Below, one piece after another: positions 17,095 through 25,850 of a stretch of DNA of 64,000 nucleotides (its first letter is position 1; every line of letters begins with the position of its first letter). Made by a program: the position numbers and the translations under genes. The DNA comes from Fuerstiella sp. (GTDB lineage: Bacteria > Planctomycetota > Planctomycetia > Planctomycetales > Planctomycetaceae), in assembly GCA_022843805.1 (NCBI GenBank), contig JALHMY010000018.1:46512-110511 (forward strand). Reading direction: 5' to 3'. The notes beneath the pieces are model-generated. The model saw nothing but the letters and a program-made list of their open reading frames with translations. It searched no databases and was not told where the DNA came from.

Positions 17095-18246
17095 GTGACG
17101 GGACAGATTTATCTCCTTGGAGATGATGCAAAACTCCTTGAAATGCATGAGACTCCGTACGACTCGGAATCACTGCTTCAGGAACTGCTGGCAAAATATC
17201 CTAACCTGCTGGCAGGTGAGCAGATGGATCTGGCAACGCCGCGCCGATGGGTGCTGGTGTCTCGCGAGTTCGGTGTTCCTGGTGAAGAAGATGGCGCGAA
17301 TCGCTGGTCTCTGGATCATCTGTTTATCGATCAGGATGGAGTGCCGACTCTGGTCGAAGTGAAACGCAGCACGGATACGCGAATTCGACGCGAGGTTGTG
17401 GGACAGCTGCTGGACTACGCTGCCAATGCCGTCAGCTACTGGTCAGTGGAGGAAATCCGCAGTCGTTTTCAATCGCAGTGTGAGGATGACGGCATATCCG
17501 CAGATGACAGACTGGCGGAATTTCTCGGGCCGGAGGCAGATGTCGACTCTTTTTGGGAACGGGTGAAGACCAACCTGCAGGCCGGACGAATCCGCATGGT
17601 GTTCGTTGCGGATATCATCCCGGCGGAACTGAGGCGTGTGGTTGAGTTTCTCAATCGGCAGATGGACCCGGCAGAGGTACTGGCAGTAGAGATCAAGCAG
17701 TTTGTCGATCCAGCGCAGCGTCTCAGGACTCTGGTTCCGACAGTCATCGGTCAGACCGCGGCATCCCGAACACGACGTTCCGGCGGTTCGACAATTCGGG
17801 AACGAATCACCGCTGAAGAGTATTTGCAGGTCATTGGCACTACTGGTTCGTCGGAACGATTGCAGGCTGTGAGGTCTTTGATTGGCTGGTCTACGGCACA
17901 TGCCTGTGAAATGAACTTCCGGCGCGGTGTTCGGGATGTGGTATTCATACCAGGATTTGTCCATGCTGGACGCATCTCATACCCAATCACCTGCAAGCAT
18001 CATGGACGACTGATTTTCCAGATGCGATTCCTGGTGAATCATTCACCCTTCGATCGGCCAGGGGTCATTGCAGACTTGCAGCACCAGCTTGAACAGATCC
18101 CCGGCTGGAGCGTTCGTGGCGGCGGGATGGACGGTCTGCCTTATGTCCTGCTGGATGAACTGAAGACGGACGAGGATCGCCAAAAATTGCTGCGGGTGCT
18201 GGAGTGGATCGACGAGAGGCTGGTGACAGCGACGAAATCGACATAG
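17095..18246 (+). CDS. Uncharacterised protein with PD-(D/E)XK nuclease-like core
   Basis: This 383-residue soluble protein starts at GTG, with ACGGAGG eight to nine bases upstream. Around residues 70-110 it reads LDHLFIDQDGVPTLVEVKRS, then RREVVGQLLDYAANAVSYW. The D...E-x-K triad followed by a helix with Q fits the restriction-endonuclease-like fold, as in NucS-type and many DNA-acting proteins. The middle region (EIRSRFQSQ..., MVFVADIIPAELRRVVEFLN) resembles the helical part that follows such domains in larger uncharacterised families. The C-terminal part (LIFQMRFLVNHSPF...) is unfamiliar. It stands alone with no methylase or helicase partner, so nuclease activity is inference only. Confidence 0.65.
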   Translation: MTGQIYLLGDDAKLLEMHETPYDSESLLQELLAKYPNLLAGEQMDLATPRRWVLVSREFGVPGEEDGANRWSLDHLFIDQDGVPTLVEVKRSTDTRIRREVVGQLLDYAANAVSYWSVEEIRSRFQSQCEDDGISADDRLAEFLGPEADVDSFWERVKTNLQAGRIRMVFVADIIPAELRRVVEFLNRQMDPAEVLAVEIKQFVDPAQRLRTLVPTVIGQTAASRTRRSGGSTIRERITAEEYLQVIGTTGSSERLQAVRSLIGWSTAHACEMNFRRGVRDVVFIPGFVHAGRISYPITCKHHGRLIFQMRFLVNHSPFDRPGVIADLQHQLEQIPGWSVRGGGMDGLPYVLLDELKTDEDRQKLLRVLEWIDERLVTATKST

Positions 18247-18486
18247 GAAACGAAGAACGTGACATCACCGACCCTGGTCTTCGAGTGCAGCAGTTCTGCG
18301 TAGCTCGACTGCGTGGAAAAGAATCTCTTCGGTTCCGGAAAGCCGTGGCCGCTAAAGATCAGGACCAGCGATTACTGCCTGCTGCATCACTACGAAATTG
18401 GTGGCTTGCCGGGACTTTGGCAGCCTGCTTTGGTTAGCCTCGGGATGATTACTGGAACATCAATGAAATTGCGCAGTTTCAACCTT

Positions 18487-18978
18487 TCAGTATCTCACTC
18501 CGTCCAGCCTGACCCACACAACATCATCGATCACTTTGGCTGGCAACTGAGTAACGCTTAAGTCCGAGGGGATTGAACCTTTCCCGGTGACTTCTTTCCC
18601 CTGCAGGTCGAAGGTGACGTTCCAGCAAATAGAGACGTACCGTTGTGTAATTGGGTCATACCGAAGCGGAATTTTGAATCCATCATGATGCCAGGTATAC
18701 ATGACTGAAGCAGCATCTGCGCTCAAAGACTTTCGCACAAACACCTGGCAAATGGGCTTATCCGGAAGTCGTGTCCATGCGTCGAATTGTGTTACTGAGA
18801 CAGTCTTCATGATGGGAGTGCCATCGCCCGGCAGCTCCGATGTTTTTGCAACATAGAGCCAGGATTGTGTCTCTGTGTCTTTGGCGCCGACAAGAAAAGC
18901 AACACAGAGAAATAGAATCGCCAGCATGGGAACAGCGATAGCAATAAGGGCGATGGATTTCTTCGTCGTGGAATGCAT
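18487..18978 (-). CDS. Membrane-anchored Rieske-like protein lacking iron-sulfur ligands
   Basis: The start at ATG 18978 gives 163 residues with one N-terminal helix (IALIAIAVPMLAILFLCVAF). The rest follows the layout of planctomycete Rieske ferredoxin-like proteins: FDAWTRLPDKPICQVFVRK, a central strand pair, then FDLQGKEVTGKG and LPAKVIDDVVWVRL. Where a Rieske protein has CxH and CxxH cluster ligands, this one has TWHHDG and SICWNV, so it cannot bind a normal 2Fe-2S cluster. It could be a structural relative with another role or a recently degenerated gene. A clear promoter lies upstream (19060-19088). Confidence 0.55.
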   Translation of the reverse strand: MHSTTKKSIALIAIAVPMLAILFLCVAFLVGAKDTETQSWLYVAKTSELPGDGTPIMKTVSVTQFDAWTRLPDKPICQVFVRKSLSADAASVMYTWHHDGFKIPLRYDPITQRYVSICWNVTFDLQGKEVTGKGSIPSDLSVTQLPAKVIDDVVWVRLDGVRY

Positions 18979-19059
18979 TCGTTCTTCCTTCGCCGTACAA
19001 GCAGCAGACGGACTTCGGGCTGTTCTGAGTACACAAGGAAAATCCGTCTCACACCAGTC

Positions 19060-19088
19060 AATGTACGAGTGGTGCATAGAGGCGTCAA
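19060..19088 (-). promoter_or_regulatory. Sigma-70-type promoter of the Rieske-like gene
   Basis: On the minus strand TTGACG (19088-19083) and TACATT (19065-19060) are separated by 17 bases. The -10 box lies about 80 bases before the ATG at 18978. The same boxes, spacing and flanking sequence recur upstream of the NPYQP gene at 32614-32642, which supports it as a functional, conserved element. Confidence 0.65.
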
Positions 19089-19372
19089 TTCGTTAATTAC
19101 GGGGGGAAAAGTCAAGTTGCAGCGTGACGGGAGACATCGGGCCTGATTTTTTTGCAAAACTTCGGGTTTCAGAAACATACGGAACATCTGCTCCCGGGCC
19201 AAAATCGACCACGGGTGTATAACTTGCCGGCGGTCTGTTTGACGAAATTCTCCTCTGCCTTGCTCCTGTAGAGTCATCAGCTAAAAGCCATCTGTCAGTG
19301 AAACGCCGATTGCATTATCGTTCAGGATATTCCAGGGTCGAGATCCGTCTTTTGGCAATTCAGGGCAAGACG

Positions 19373-20644
19373 ATGCGTCTGACACGTCAGCGAACGATTA
19401 CAATCCGATACGGGAAACTGGCACGCTCCGGAATGGCATTACTGGTGTCGGTCATTTTGATACACGATGCAGTCTATGCTCAATGCTGTTGTGGCAATGA
19501 GACGCGACCTGAGGCAGCTGCCCCGAATAGCGGCGCTCGACAGACTGGGCCATATAACGACGCCCATTCTGCAACGTATTCCCCGGATGGACATTTGATC
19601 GTGACCGCAGGTTACGGCCCTGCCCGGATCTGGGATGTGCACAGCGGACGACCAGTTCGCCAGATTGGTCTGGCGCAGAGCATAACTAGATGCGTTGCAT
19701 TTTCTCCGGATGGCAGAACCATCGCAATTGCTTCGGCCCATCCCGAGTTTTCCTGGCTGAGGGGCAGGGAACTGGCCTGCCATAACCACGTAAAACAACA
19801 CAGCAGATTGACATTATGGGATGTCGAAACAGGCGCGATGATTCGAGAATTCGAAGGAGAGAAAGGGGTGTTTTCAATTCAGGTCGTCGACCCGGAAGAT
19901 CACTCGCGGATCAAAGAAGTACTCACCTTCGATGGACAGATGGAAGTGATTAGATCGATTGCTTATTCCTCGGACGGCACGACGCTGCTTTCCGGGGGGC
20001 AATCAGGGTCTGCCGCAATAAAGATCTGGGATGTCAACAGCGGAAAAGTGAAAGCAACTGTGGATCGCGCCTCAGGATTCTTTGAAGCCGCAAGTTTCAC
20101 TCAGGACGGCCGAAGAGTACTTTCGGCGGCATCTCTGCCACGCGGGGCATCATTAGTAAATCAGGCTCAGGTTGAAATTGTCACATCGAGTGTTGAGAAC
20201 GGAGCAGTTGAGAATCAGCAGCGGTGGATTCTAAATCCACACGGATTTAGTGGCACTCGCCAATTCTTTTCTCCGACCTCCGAACTCTTAGCGGCAATCA
20301 ACGGGAACGAAATCCATCTGTTCGCTGTCAGCGCAGCTCACGAACCTCGCGTGCTTTCGGGGAGCGGGAAATCCTTGTCCGGCGGGGTATTCTCTTCTGA
20401 TGGAAACAGGATCGCCGCCAGCAGTTACGACGGCCCCATCTATGTCTGGGACTTGTCGGAAGAGAACGGATTGCCCTTCGAGATCAATACTGCGGGTGAA
20501 CCTGCTCGTACTGTAGCATTCTCACCTGACGGGCGCATCATTCTATCCTATGGAAAGCAGCGTCTGCGATTCTGGGACGCTACGACAGGACGTTCGATTC
20601 TCGACGATCGCGGGAATGAGCTTGTTATCCCTCGCGTCGAGTAA
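19373..20644 (+). CDS. Secreted WD40-repeat protein
   Basis: From ATG 19373 the protein has 423 residues: a basic N-terminus, a signal peptide core (GMALLVSVILIHDAVYA) and a Cys-rich start of the mature part (QCCCGNE). WD40 units follow, with repeated YSPDG/FSPDG and IWDV/LWDV endings (about seven, so one propeller). It is probably a periplasmic or surface scaffold protein. The Met at MALLVSV is an alternative start. The interrupted gene at 20699 follows 54 bases downstream on the same strand. Confidence 0.85.
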   Translation: MRLTRQRTITIRYGKLARSGMALLVSVILIHDAVYAQCCCGNETRPEAAAPNSGARQTGPYNDAHSATYSPDGHLIVTAGYGPARIWDVHSGRPVRQIGLAQSITRCVAFSPDGRTIAIASAHPEFSWLRGRELACHNHVKQHSRLTLWDVETGAMIREFEGEKGVFSIQVVDPEDHSRIKEVLTFDGQMEVIRSIAYSSDGTTLLSGGQSGSAAIKIWDVNSGKVKATVDRASGFFEAASFTQDGRRVLSAASLPRGASLVNQAQVEIVTSSVENGAVENQQRWILNPHGFSGTRQFFSPTSELLAAINGNEIHLFAVSAAHEPRVLSGSGKSLSGGVFSSDGNRIAASSYDGPIYVWDLSEENGLPFEINTAGEPARTVAFSPDGRIILSYGKQRLRFWDATTGRSILDDRGNELVIPRVE

Positions 20645-20698
20645 ACCGCGGATCGGACTCTGGCATTCAACTCCCGACCATGCCCTGGAGAATTTCTT

Positions 20699-22351
20699 AT
20701 GGAAGGTATCCATTTGAATCACATTTGGGTTTCGATTTGCATGGTATTTGCCACTGTGGCATGCGTGTTTCCATGTGTCGCTCAGGATGCTTCGCCGTCC
20801 CAGCTATCAAACGACGACCGCGCAATGCTGCTCAGTCTGATCGGGAATCCGCTTACCGATCCAGCTGGCAAACAGTACTGTACGGTGACAATCACTGCAC
20901 GTTCGTGTTGGGGTTCATCACAAGAATTCGAAACCGGGGCATGGTATCGGCCTGCGTCAGATATGGGTTCTGCTCGGGTGTACTTTCTGGACAACGACTG
21001 GATTTCGACGCCGACGCAATTAGCGACTCGCGATTTTGTCAATGAATCCAGATCGCTCCTTGAGTAGGATGCAGACAGTAACGACAACAACGATAATGAT
21101 CGCTTTCGCCAGATTCATCGGCGTATGTCTGACGTGTCCGCAGGATCTGCAGCTGGCACGCCCGGAATCGTGCGTGCCGCATGGCTTGCCAAACTGGGGT
21201 ATGATGAACTGGCTGCAAAGACACTCGCCAAAGCCAGAATCGTCGAGATGAGTTCAGAGATTGCGACTTCCAGGGAGGCACTCATCAAAGACTTGCGGAT
21301 TGCACTGGCATGGAGAGCGTATGCCGATGGCGTGCATGCCTTTATGCAGCGTGCTGATGAGGAGTCGCTGCGCCATATCTCGCGTTTTAATGACAAGTAC
21401 GCTGAATTCGCAGCGGATTTTGGAAACGGAATACAACTTTTTGCTGATCTGAAGCGTCGCAGGGAATCAAATTCGATTGGTAAATCAGCACCGGAAAAGC
21501 CAATTGACTTTGATCAGTGGGAAAAGCCAGAGCAAGTTCACTGGCTCATTGGACAGCTCGACCAGGTTGACGCGCGGCAATCGGGCCAGCCGGGTGGTGT
21601 GGATCTTACGGAAGACTGGCGAGTTCAGGCGATCATCGCAATCGGAGATCCTGCGATCGATGAACTGATTGATACAATCGAGCAGGATACGCGCCTGACA
21701 CGTTCGGTACACTTCTGGCGAGATTTTGCTCGGAATCGCACAGTCCTTTCTGTCCGTGAAGCGGCACTGACTGCCGCCATGACCATCCTAAGGGTACGTG
21801 TCTTCGAGCCAGTTGCGACGGGGGATAATTTTACCCGTCGAGGCGACGAGAAAATTGCGACGACGGTTGCAAGTCTGCGTCGCTACTGGAAGAAGTTTCG
21901 CGACACGCCATTTGAAAATCGAATGATGGACGTACTCACGAATCCGGACAGCGATTCTGAATCGCTGCGAGAGGCCGCACAGAATCTCGCTCAAATGAAT
22001 GAACAACGGACATTGTCGACCACGGGCACCGTGGCGATGATCGAAGGAAATGAAAACTATGTCGAGAAATCCGATAACGGAACAAGTTCGAGCAGTATCC
22101 CTGATGTCATCGCCGATCCTGCTTTTCGTCGCCAGCAATCAGAATTACGTCGATGCGACGTGGTTGCTCAAACGCTGAATGCGATGGTGATCGGTCTGCC
22201 GGTATTTCACCCGCTAATGAACGACGCTGATCAGCGTCTGGAGACCATGCGAAAACTGCTGGACACAAAATCAGGCTCGTTGCGGCGCGCTAGTGACGAA
22301 GAACGTGAAAAATATGACCGACTATGGGGACCCGTTTACGTGATTGAATAG
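20699..22351 (+). pseudogene. Secreted protein gene interrupted by one in-frame TAG
   Basis: The first part (122 residues) has a signal peptide (HIWVSICMVFATVACVFPC) and ends at TAG 21065-21067. The reading frame continues without any shift for another 427 codons. Just after the stop come DADSNDNNDNDRFRQIHRR and then MSDVSAGSAAGTPGIVRAAW, reading smoothly into a helical protein. The whole is 550 sense codons plus the amber and the final stop. A second translation start at ATG 21125 could make a 408-residue protein without a signal peptide. I do not recognise the family. Whether the TAG is a recent nonsense mutation, a read-through site or an assembly error cannot be decided here. Confidence 0.7.
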
Positions 22352-22785
22352 ATCGGGAACTCAGGGGCGGCAGCATTTTCAGCATTCGTTTGATCAATAG
22401 ACGCAGGAGCATCTGTCGCCGCGATGGAGGCGGAAAGATCTCTGCTTTCCGTCAAAGTCCTGAGACGTAACACTGCCGAACTTGAAGATAGGCCAATTGT
22501 CGATAGCGCATCATTGGCGGCCATCCGGATTTCATTCGACTCGTCATCCAGCATTGCAGCACGCTTTCCGAATCGTTCCAGGACTTACCTCCGCGTCACG
22601 TGCGGCCTGTACAGTGCAGACTCATCGACGCAGCGAACCTGTTCAAATGCCTCCAGTTGTCATCCGGCACCGAGCAACAAAGCCATCACTAACACCACGA
22701 TCGTGATCAACACCACCGAGGGAGAAATGCGGCGAACGGGTTTGGGAGGATCGAAGTCTGACTGCGGTGGTTCGTATGGGTTCAT
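22336..22785 (-). pseudogene. NPYEP-type membrane protein gene with in-frame TGA and TAA
   Basis: From ATG 22785 the product MNPYEPPQSDFDPP, then PVRRISPSVV and a hydrophobic helix, stops at TGA 22662-22660 after 41 residues (...LLLGAG-stop). The same frame continues QLEAFEQVRCVDESALY to a TAA near 22582. Further on, LDDESNEIRMAANDALSTIG looks like one HEAT-repeat helix pair. The likely ancestor was a membrane-anchored HEAT-repeat protein. The first 41 residues can still be made as a small membrane peptide. Confidence 0.6.
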
Positions 22786-22938
22786 GTTGACAGTATGCCA
22801 CCACCTGGAGGCTCCGTCAATTCTGAGTCCCTGCCCACTGCGGTTCCATTGTGGTCGTCAGCGTGGTTTCGAGCCCATCATACGACGATTAATACCCTGG
22901 CCCTCATGCTCAGAACTCCTGCCCTTACCACCGAGTCA

Positions 22939-23184
22939 TCATGGGATGCGATCTTCATCATGCTGCCTCGACTCGCGTATTCTGGCAGCTTCTTTCGCTG
23001 CCTCAATATGCATGTTCAGGTTGAAATCCGGGCCGGGCGGAAAATACTGCACATCATCACGGGAATTCTTCCAGGGACCTGGCAATTGCTGTTGCCCAAC
23101 AGATCCGTGGCTGTTCCAAACGGCGACCAATGCAAATAGCAGGGCGGAGAATGCGGCAAGGACTGGCAGTCGGCGACTCATCAT
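22939..23184 (-). CDS. Small exported or membrane-anchored protein
   Basis: This 81-residue protein has an N-terminal helix (LPVLAAFSALLFALVAVW), then a short hydrophilic part (DDVQYFPPGPDFNLNM...EAAKEAARIRE). It is upstream of the NPYEP gene on the same strand (about 150 bases). A short preceding frame ending in AAHWLVTILSEDLMK stops right at its start codons. A similar 3' tail (AAHRLAAILNEDLKE) occurs near 41270, hinting at a repeated gene remnant. No family recognised. Confidence 0.5.
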   Translation of the reverse strand: MMSRRLPVLAAFSALLFALVAVWNSHGSVGQQQLPGPWKNSRDDVQYFPPGPDFNLNMHIEAAKEAARIRESRQHDEDRIP

Positions 23185-23481
23185 TTCATTAAATCCTCAC
23201 TCAGTATTGTCACCAGCCAATGAGCAGCGAACTGCGCCGCCATTTGTGGCAGCGTTTCCCTCAGCTGTCAGCATGTGTATGTCCACATCCGAATGATTCG
23301 ACTGCAGTCTGACATCATGTGCAGGACCTGGGAAGATCTGATGAAGCAGGAATTGCAGACTGTTCTGTGATGGAAGTTACGATGACTCGTCCGGTTGAGG
23401 GCATTGAACTGCCCGCATCGTAAGCCTGTTACGTCCCGCCGTGTTGTAGTTGACGCCAGCAAAAGTGGACCTGGGTGGAGC

Positions 23482-24117
23482 TCAGTACAATCGATTCTGA
23501 TAAGCGTCGTCGAGCAGCGTTTGAAGCTTTGCGCAGTCGAATTCCGGCAATTTCACATGATCGCTGAACATCTCAGCAGCACACGCCAGACGCTGCTGAT
23601 CTGGTCGTTCGTGTGGCTCCCAGAGTTTCGACCGAATGATGGCTTTGGCGCACTGAAGATAACACTCCTCCACGTTAACTGCCACTGCGGCCTGAGGACG
23701 TTTCCCGTGAGCTGACAACAGTGTCATCCAGTGTTCGTCGCAAATAATCGTTGCGCGGCCGTTAACTCGCAGAGTTTCACCGATGGCGGGAACCAAAAAG
23801 AGCAGTCCGATGCGGCCGGTTTCCACAATGTTTCGATAGCTGTCTGCTCTTCTGTTGCCGATGCGATCAGGTATCAGCAAAGTGTTGTCATCAACAACAT
23901 GAACGAATCCCGGTGAGTCACCACGCGGTGAGGCATCGCACCGCCCGTCAGACGAATGCGTGCTGATAATCAGAAAAGGTGAATGTTCGATGAAGCTCCG
24001 CATATGACCGTCGAGTGATGTCAGCTCTTTCCGCAGCGAAACATCTGACGGAATACCGATCAGCGATGAGAGTTCGTCGAGCGATCGGATTGGTTTCGTA
24101 AACTGGCTGAAGCTCAT
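23482..24117 (-). CDS. PPOX-type FMN-binding flavoprotein (MSMEG_1061-like)
   Basis: This 211-residue protein belongs to the pyridoxamine-phosphate-oxidase-like split-barrel family. The motif FLIISTHSSDGRCDASPRGD, then DDNTLLIPDRIGNRRADSYR, NIVETGRIGLLFLVP and LRVNGRAT, is what I know from the MSMEG_1061-type subfamily, which binds FMN. The C-terminal stretch VEECYLQCAKAIIRSKLWEP is also typical. The physiological substrate is unknown. It is a single gene with no obvious operon partner. Confidence 0.88.
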   Translation of the reverse strand: MSFSQFTKPIRSLDELSSLIGIPSDVSLRKELTSLDGHMRSFIEHSPFLIISTHSSDGRCDASPRGDSPGFVHVVDDNTLLIPDRIGNRRADSYRNIVETGRIGLLFLVPAIGETLRVNGRATIICDEHWMTLLSAHGKRPQAAVAVNVEECYLQCAKAIIRSKLWEPHERPDQQRLACAAEMFSDHVKLPEFDCAKLQTLLDDAYQNRLY

Positions 24118-24418
24118 GTCTGTCTCCGAAGGATGGCGGTAACGTTGTCCTGGCTGTCAGTGTTCGTAGAACGGGATTTGAAACGGCTGCCTCCAGTCCG
24201 GGGATTACGAAGCGTGGTTACTACGGGACGTTCAAGGCACGCACCTCGGTTTTGTCAGTGCCGGTCGCCAGCCTGCTAAAATCGAATAGATCACGGTTTT
24301 CAGTGAACGCAATACTCAAATTCTCCTGTTTCGGAGGCAGTATTGAGCCCGCAAACGCGAAGTCAATGGCTTATTGATACTGCCGCTCCTCATTTGTCTT
24401 GCTCGCACTCGGCATACT
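24118..24418. other. Gene-free stretch
   Basis: About 300 bases between two minus-strand genes. No gene, repeat or structured element was recognised. Confidence 0.5.
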
Positions 24419-24820
24419 TCAATAGCCGGTGATCCGGGCTTCTACAAGTTTCTTTTGTCGATCAAGGTGCAGGCAAAGAATTGTGTCGTCGTACGCGCAC
24501 AAGCTCCACGATCTCGGATAGTAAGACAATGTTTCATGTGAGAGTAACCTGTTTCCCCCGGAGTCGATATCGCCGGTGAGTGTTTCGTCAGGCGCTCCGA
24601 GTAAGGTCTGAATTGCAGTCGATGACATGCCCTGCGGCAGTTCGCGATGAATCAGGTCGGTAGCCATATGGGCTTGCCCGGTTGAATCTGCAATCGCCCA
24701 GTCAGCTGACGAGAAACGTCGATCATTGAACGGGTTTACCCAGCCGAGGACGATGCTGATCAAAACGCCGGAACAGGCGACGGCGAGGACGACACACACA
24801 ATTTGTCGTTCATGACTCAC
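24419..24820 (-). CDS. Uncharacterised single-helix membrane protein
   Basis: This 133-residue protein from a GTG start has a membrane helix (CVVLAVACSGVLISIVLG), then a soluble domain (ATDLIHRELPQGMSSTAIQTLL...GNRLLSHETLSYYPRSW...CLHLDRQKKLVEARITGY). That domain recalls the small SmpA/BamE-like beta-alpha fold: a helix with LPxGMS...LLGxPD and a C-terminal strand where the output is compared. Its start overlaps the stop of the preceding 26-codon frame as GTGA. The two may be parts of one gene split by a frameshift. Confidence 0.6.
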   Translation of the reverse strand: MSHERQIVCVVLAVACSGVLISIVLGWVNPFNDRRFSSADWAIADSTGQAHMATDLIHRELPQGMSSTAIQTLLGAPDETLTGDIDSGGNRLLSHETLSYYPRSWSLCAYDDTILCLHLDRQKKLVEARITGY

Positions 24821-24897
24821 GTGAGACGATTACCATTTGGGTTCGAGAATTCATCACGCCATTGCGACTCTGCTGATGGCTGATACGGATTGGTCAT
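24817..24897 (-). CDS. 26-residue NPYQP leader overlapping the next gene
   Basis: The peptide opens TNPYQPSAESQWRDE and ends at a TGA overlapping the GTG of the next gene (GTGA). Its first 13 residues and about 35 bases upstream are nearly identical to the start of the gene at 32523, where the same leader runs directly into a membrane protein. This could be a frameshifted N-terminus of the 24419-24820 gene or a genuine coupled leader. Confidence 0.5.
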   Translation of the reverse strand: MTNPYQPSAESQWRDEFSNPNGNRLT

Positions 24898-25012
24898 GAT
24901 CGTGGAGTTGGGCAACGTCCATGAACAGCCGTTTCTGCGGAAAAATAGAAGGCTTCATGCCAGGCTGCACCTGGCCATTGTTTTCAAGTGATGCCATAAA
25001 ATATGGATATCT

Positions 25013-25397
25013 CTATTGCATAATATCATCCCTTGTCTCAAATCTCCCGTCGACCCCTGCTGACCGAATATTGAGCCGCAGCTTCGTTCCCTCAAAATAG
25101 TATTCGTCGCGCAGTTTTCGTCCCCAGCCGTCCACGGCCATATGATCCTCATTAATCTGTGCAAAGTACCTGGCATGGATATCCCTGGGGTAGACTTTGC
25201 TCAAACTCAACAACACCACGATCAGACACTACTCGGCGCCTGAAGGCTGCAATTGTTGAGACAGTGGCGAAGTGTTCCGGGTCGAACTTTTTGTTTAATC
25301 CAGCTGGCGTACGCATTAAATGATACACCTGCAATGCTGTCACAACAGATCCCAGTACCAATAAACTGCAAAACAGTCGTTTGAAGACGGTCACCAA
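25013..25397 (-). pseudogene. GspG-type pseudopilin-like gene with frameshift
   Basis: The first frame (GTG at 25397) gives a membrane N-terminus (LFCSLLVLGSVVTALQVYHL) and reads to about 25215. The second frame then continues LSKVYPRDIHARYFAQINED, followed by DGWGRKLRDEYYFEGTKLRL and SAGVDGRFETRDDI. The DGWG...LR..SAGxDGxF.T.DDI ending is that of GspG-like type II secretion pseudopilins and planctomycete relatives. The join lies near the GTTGTTGAG stretch at about 25205-25215, a one-base shift. It sits two bases after a 60-codon gene on the same strand. Confidence 0.6.
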
Positions 25398-25398
25398 T

Positions 25399-25581
25399 TT
25401 ACGTACCTCGGCATAAATCTATCGAATGATTTCTGGTCAGCTGTAAGTCTTCAGGTGTTGTATCGCAGCCGTCATGCCCCAGTGCATCATGCATGCGGGC
25501 GGCCAATTCGGAAAGGTCGAATTCGCTCCCGCACAGATTCTTCCACAACTTTGAAATAAGTTCCAGTTCAGGATTCATCAT
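25399..25581 (-). CDS. Small uncharacterised acidic protein
   Basis: This 60-residue soluble peptide (NPELELISKLWKNLCGSEF, DLSELAARMHDALGHDGCDT) is predicted helical. It ends two bases before the GTG of the frameshifted pseudopilin-like gene, so both are likely in one transcript. No family recognised. Confidence 0.4.
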   Translation of the reverse strand: MMNPELELISKLWKNLCGSEFDLSELAARMHDALGHDGCDTTPEDLQLTRNHSIDLCRGT

Positions 25582-25665
25582 TAGTCAATCACTGCCTCGT
25601 TTCCGGATATGGTGTTGTTGCACTCGCTTATGTTCATTGGCGGCGTGGATGATACGATGAAAATG

Positions 25666-25850
25666 AAGTGCGCGTGACAGAACTCCAAAGTTAACGTAGA
25701 TCTCATTGGGTACACTTTTGCCACGAAAGCGGGCGTCCATGAGTGATCGAATACTCCTCCTTTTAGGTCGACCCACTTGTGTGATCTGTGCTCGAAACAC
25801 AGAACTCATTGAACCACAGATTACACAGATGGCCACAGACAAAGAACACA
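25666..25850 (+). repeat. Dispersed CACAGAT-type repeat, copy 2
   Basis: This is an inverted copy of the element at 998-1231, with the same order of blocks: AAGTGCGCGT, ACACTTTTGCCACGAAA, GCGGGCGTCCAT, then TGTGATCTGTGCTC and several CACAGAT words. The two copies are about 24.5 kb apart and in opposite orientation. Confidence 0.8.

Noticed and set aside
22660..22662. TGA as a selenocysteine codon
   Set aside because: No SECIS-like hairpin is evident directly downstream, the frame ends 25 codons later at TAA, and the neighbouring sequence has further damage. A nonsense change is simpler.
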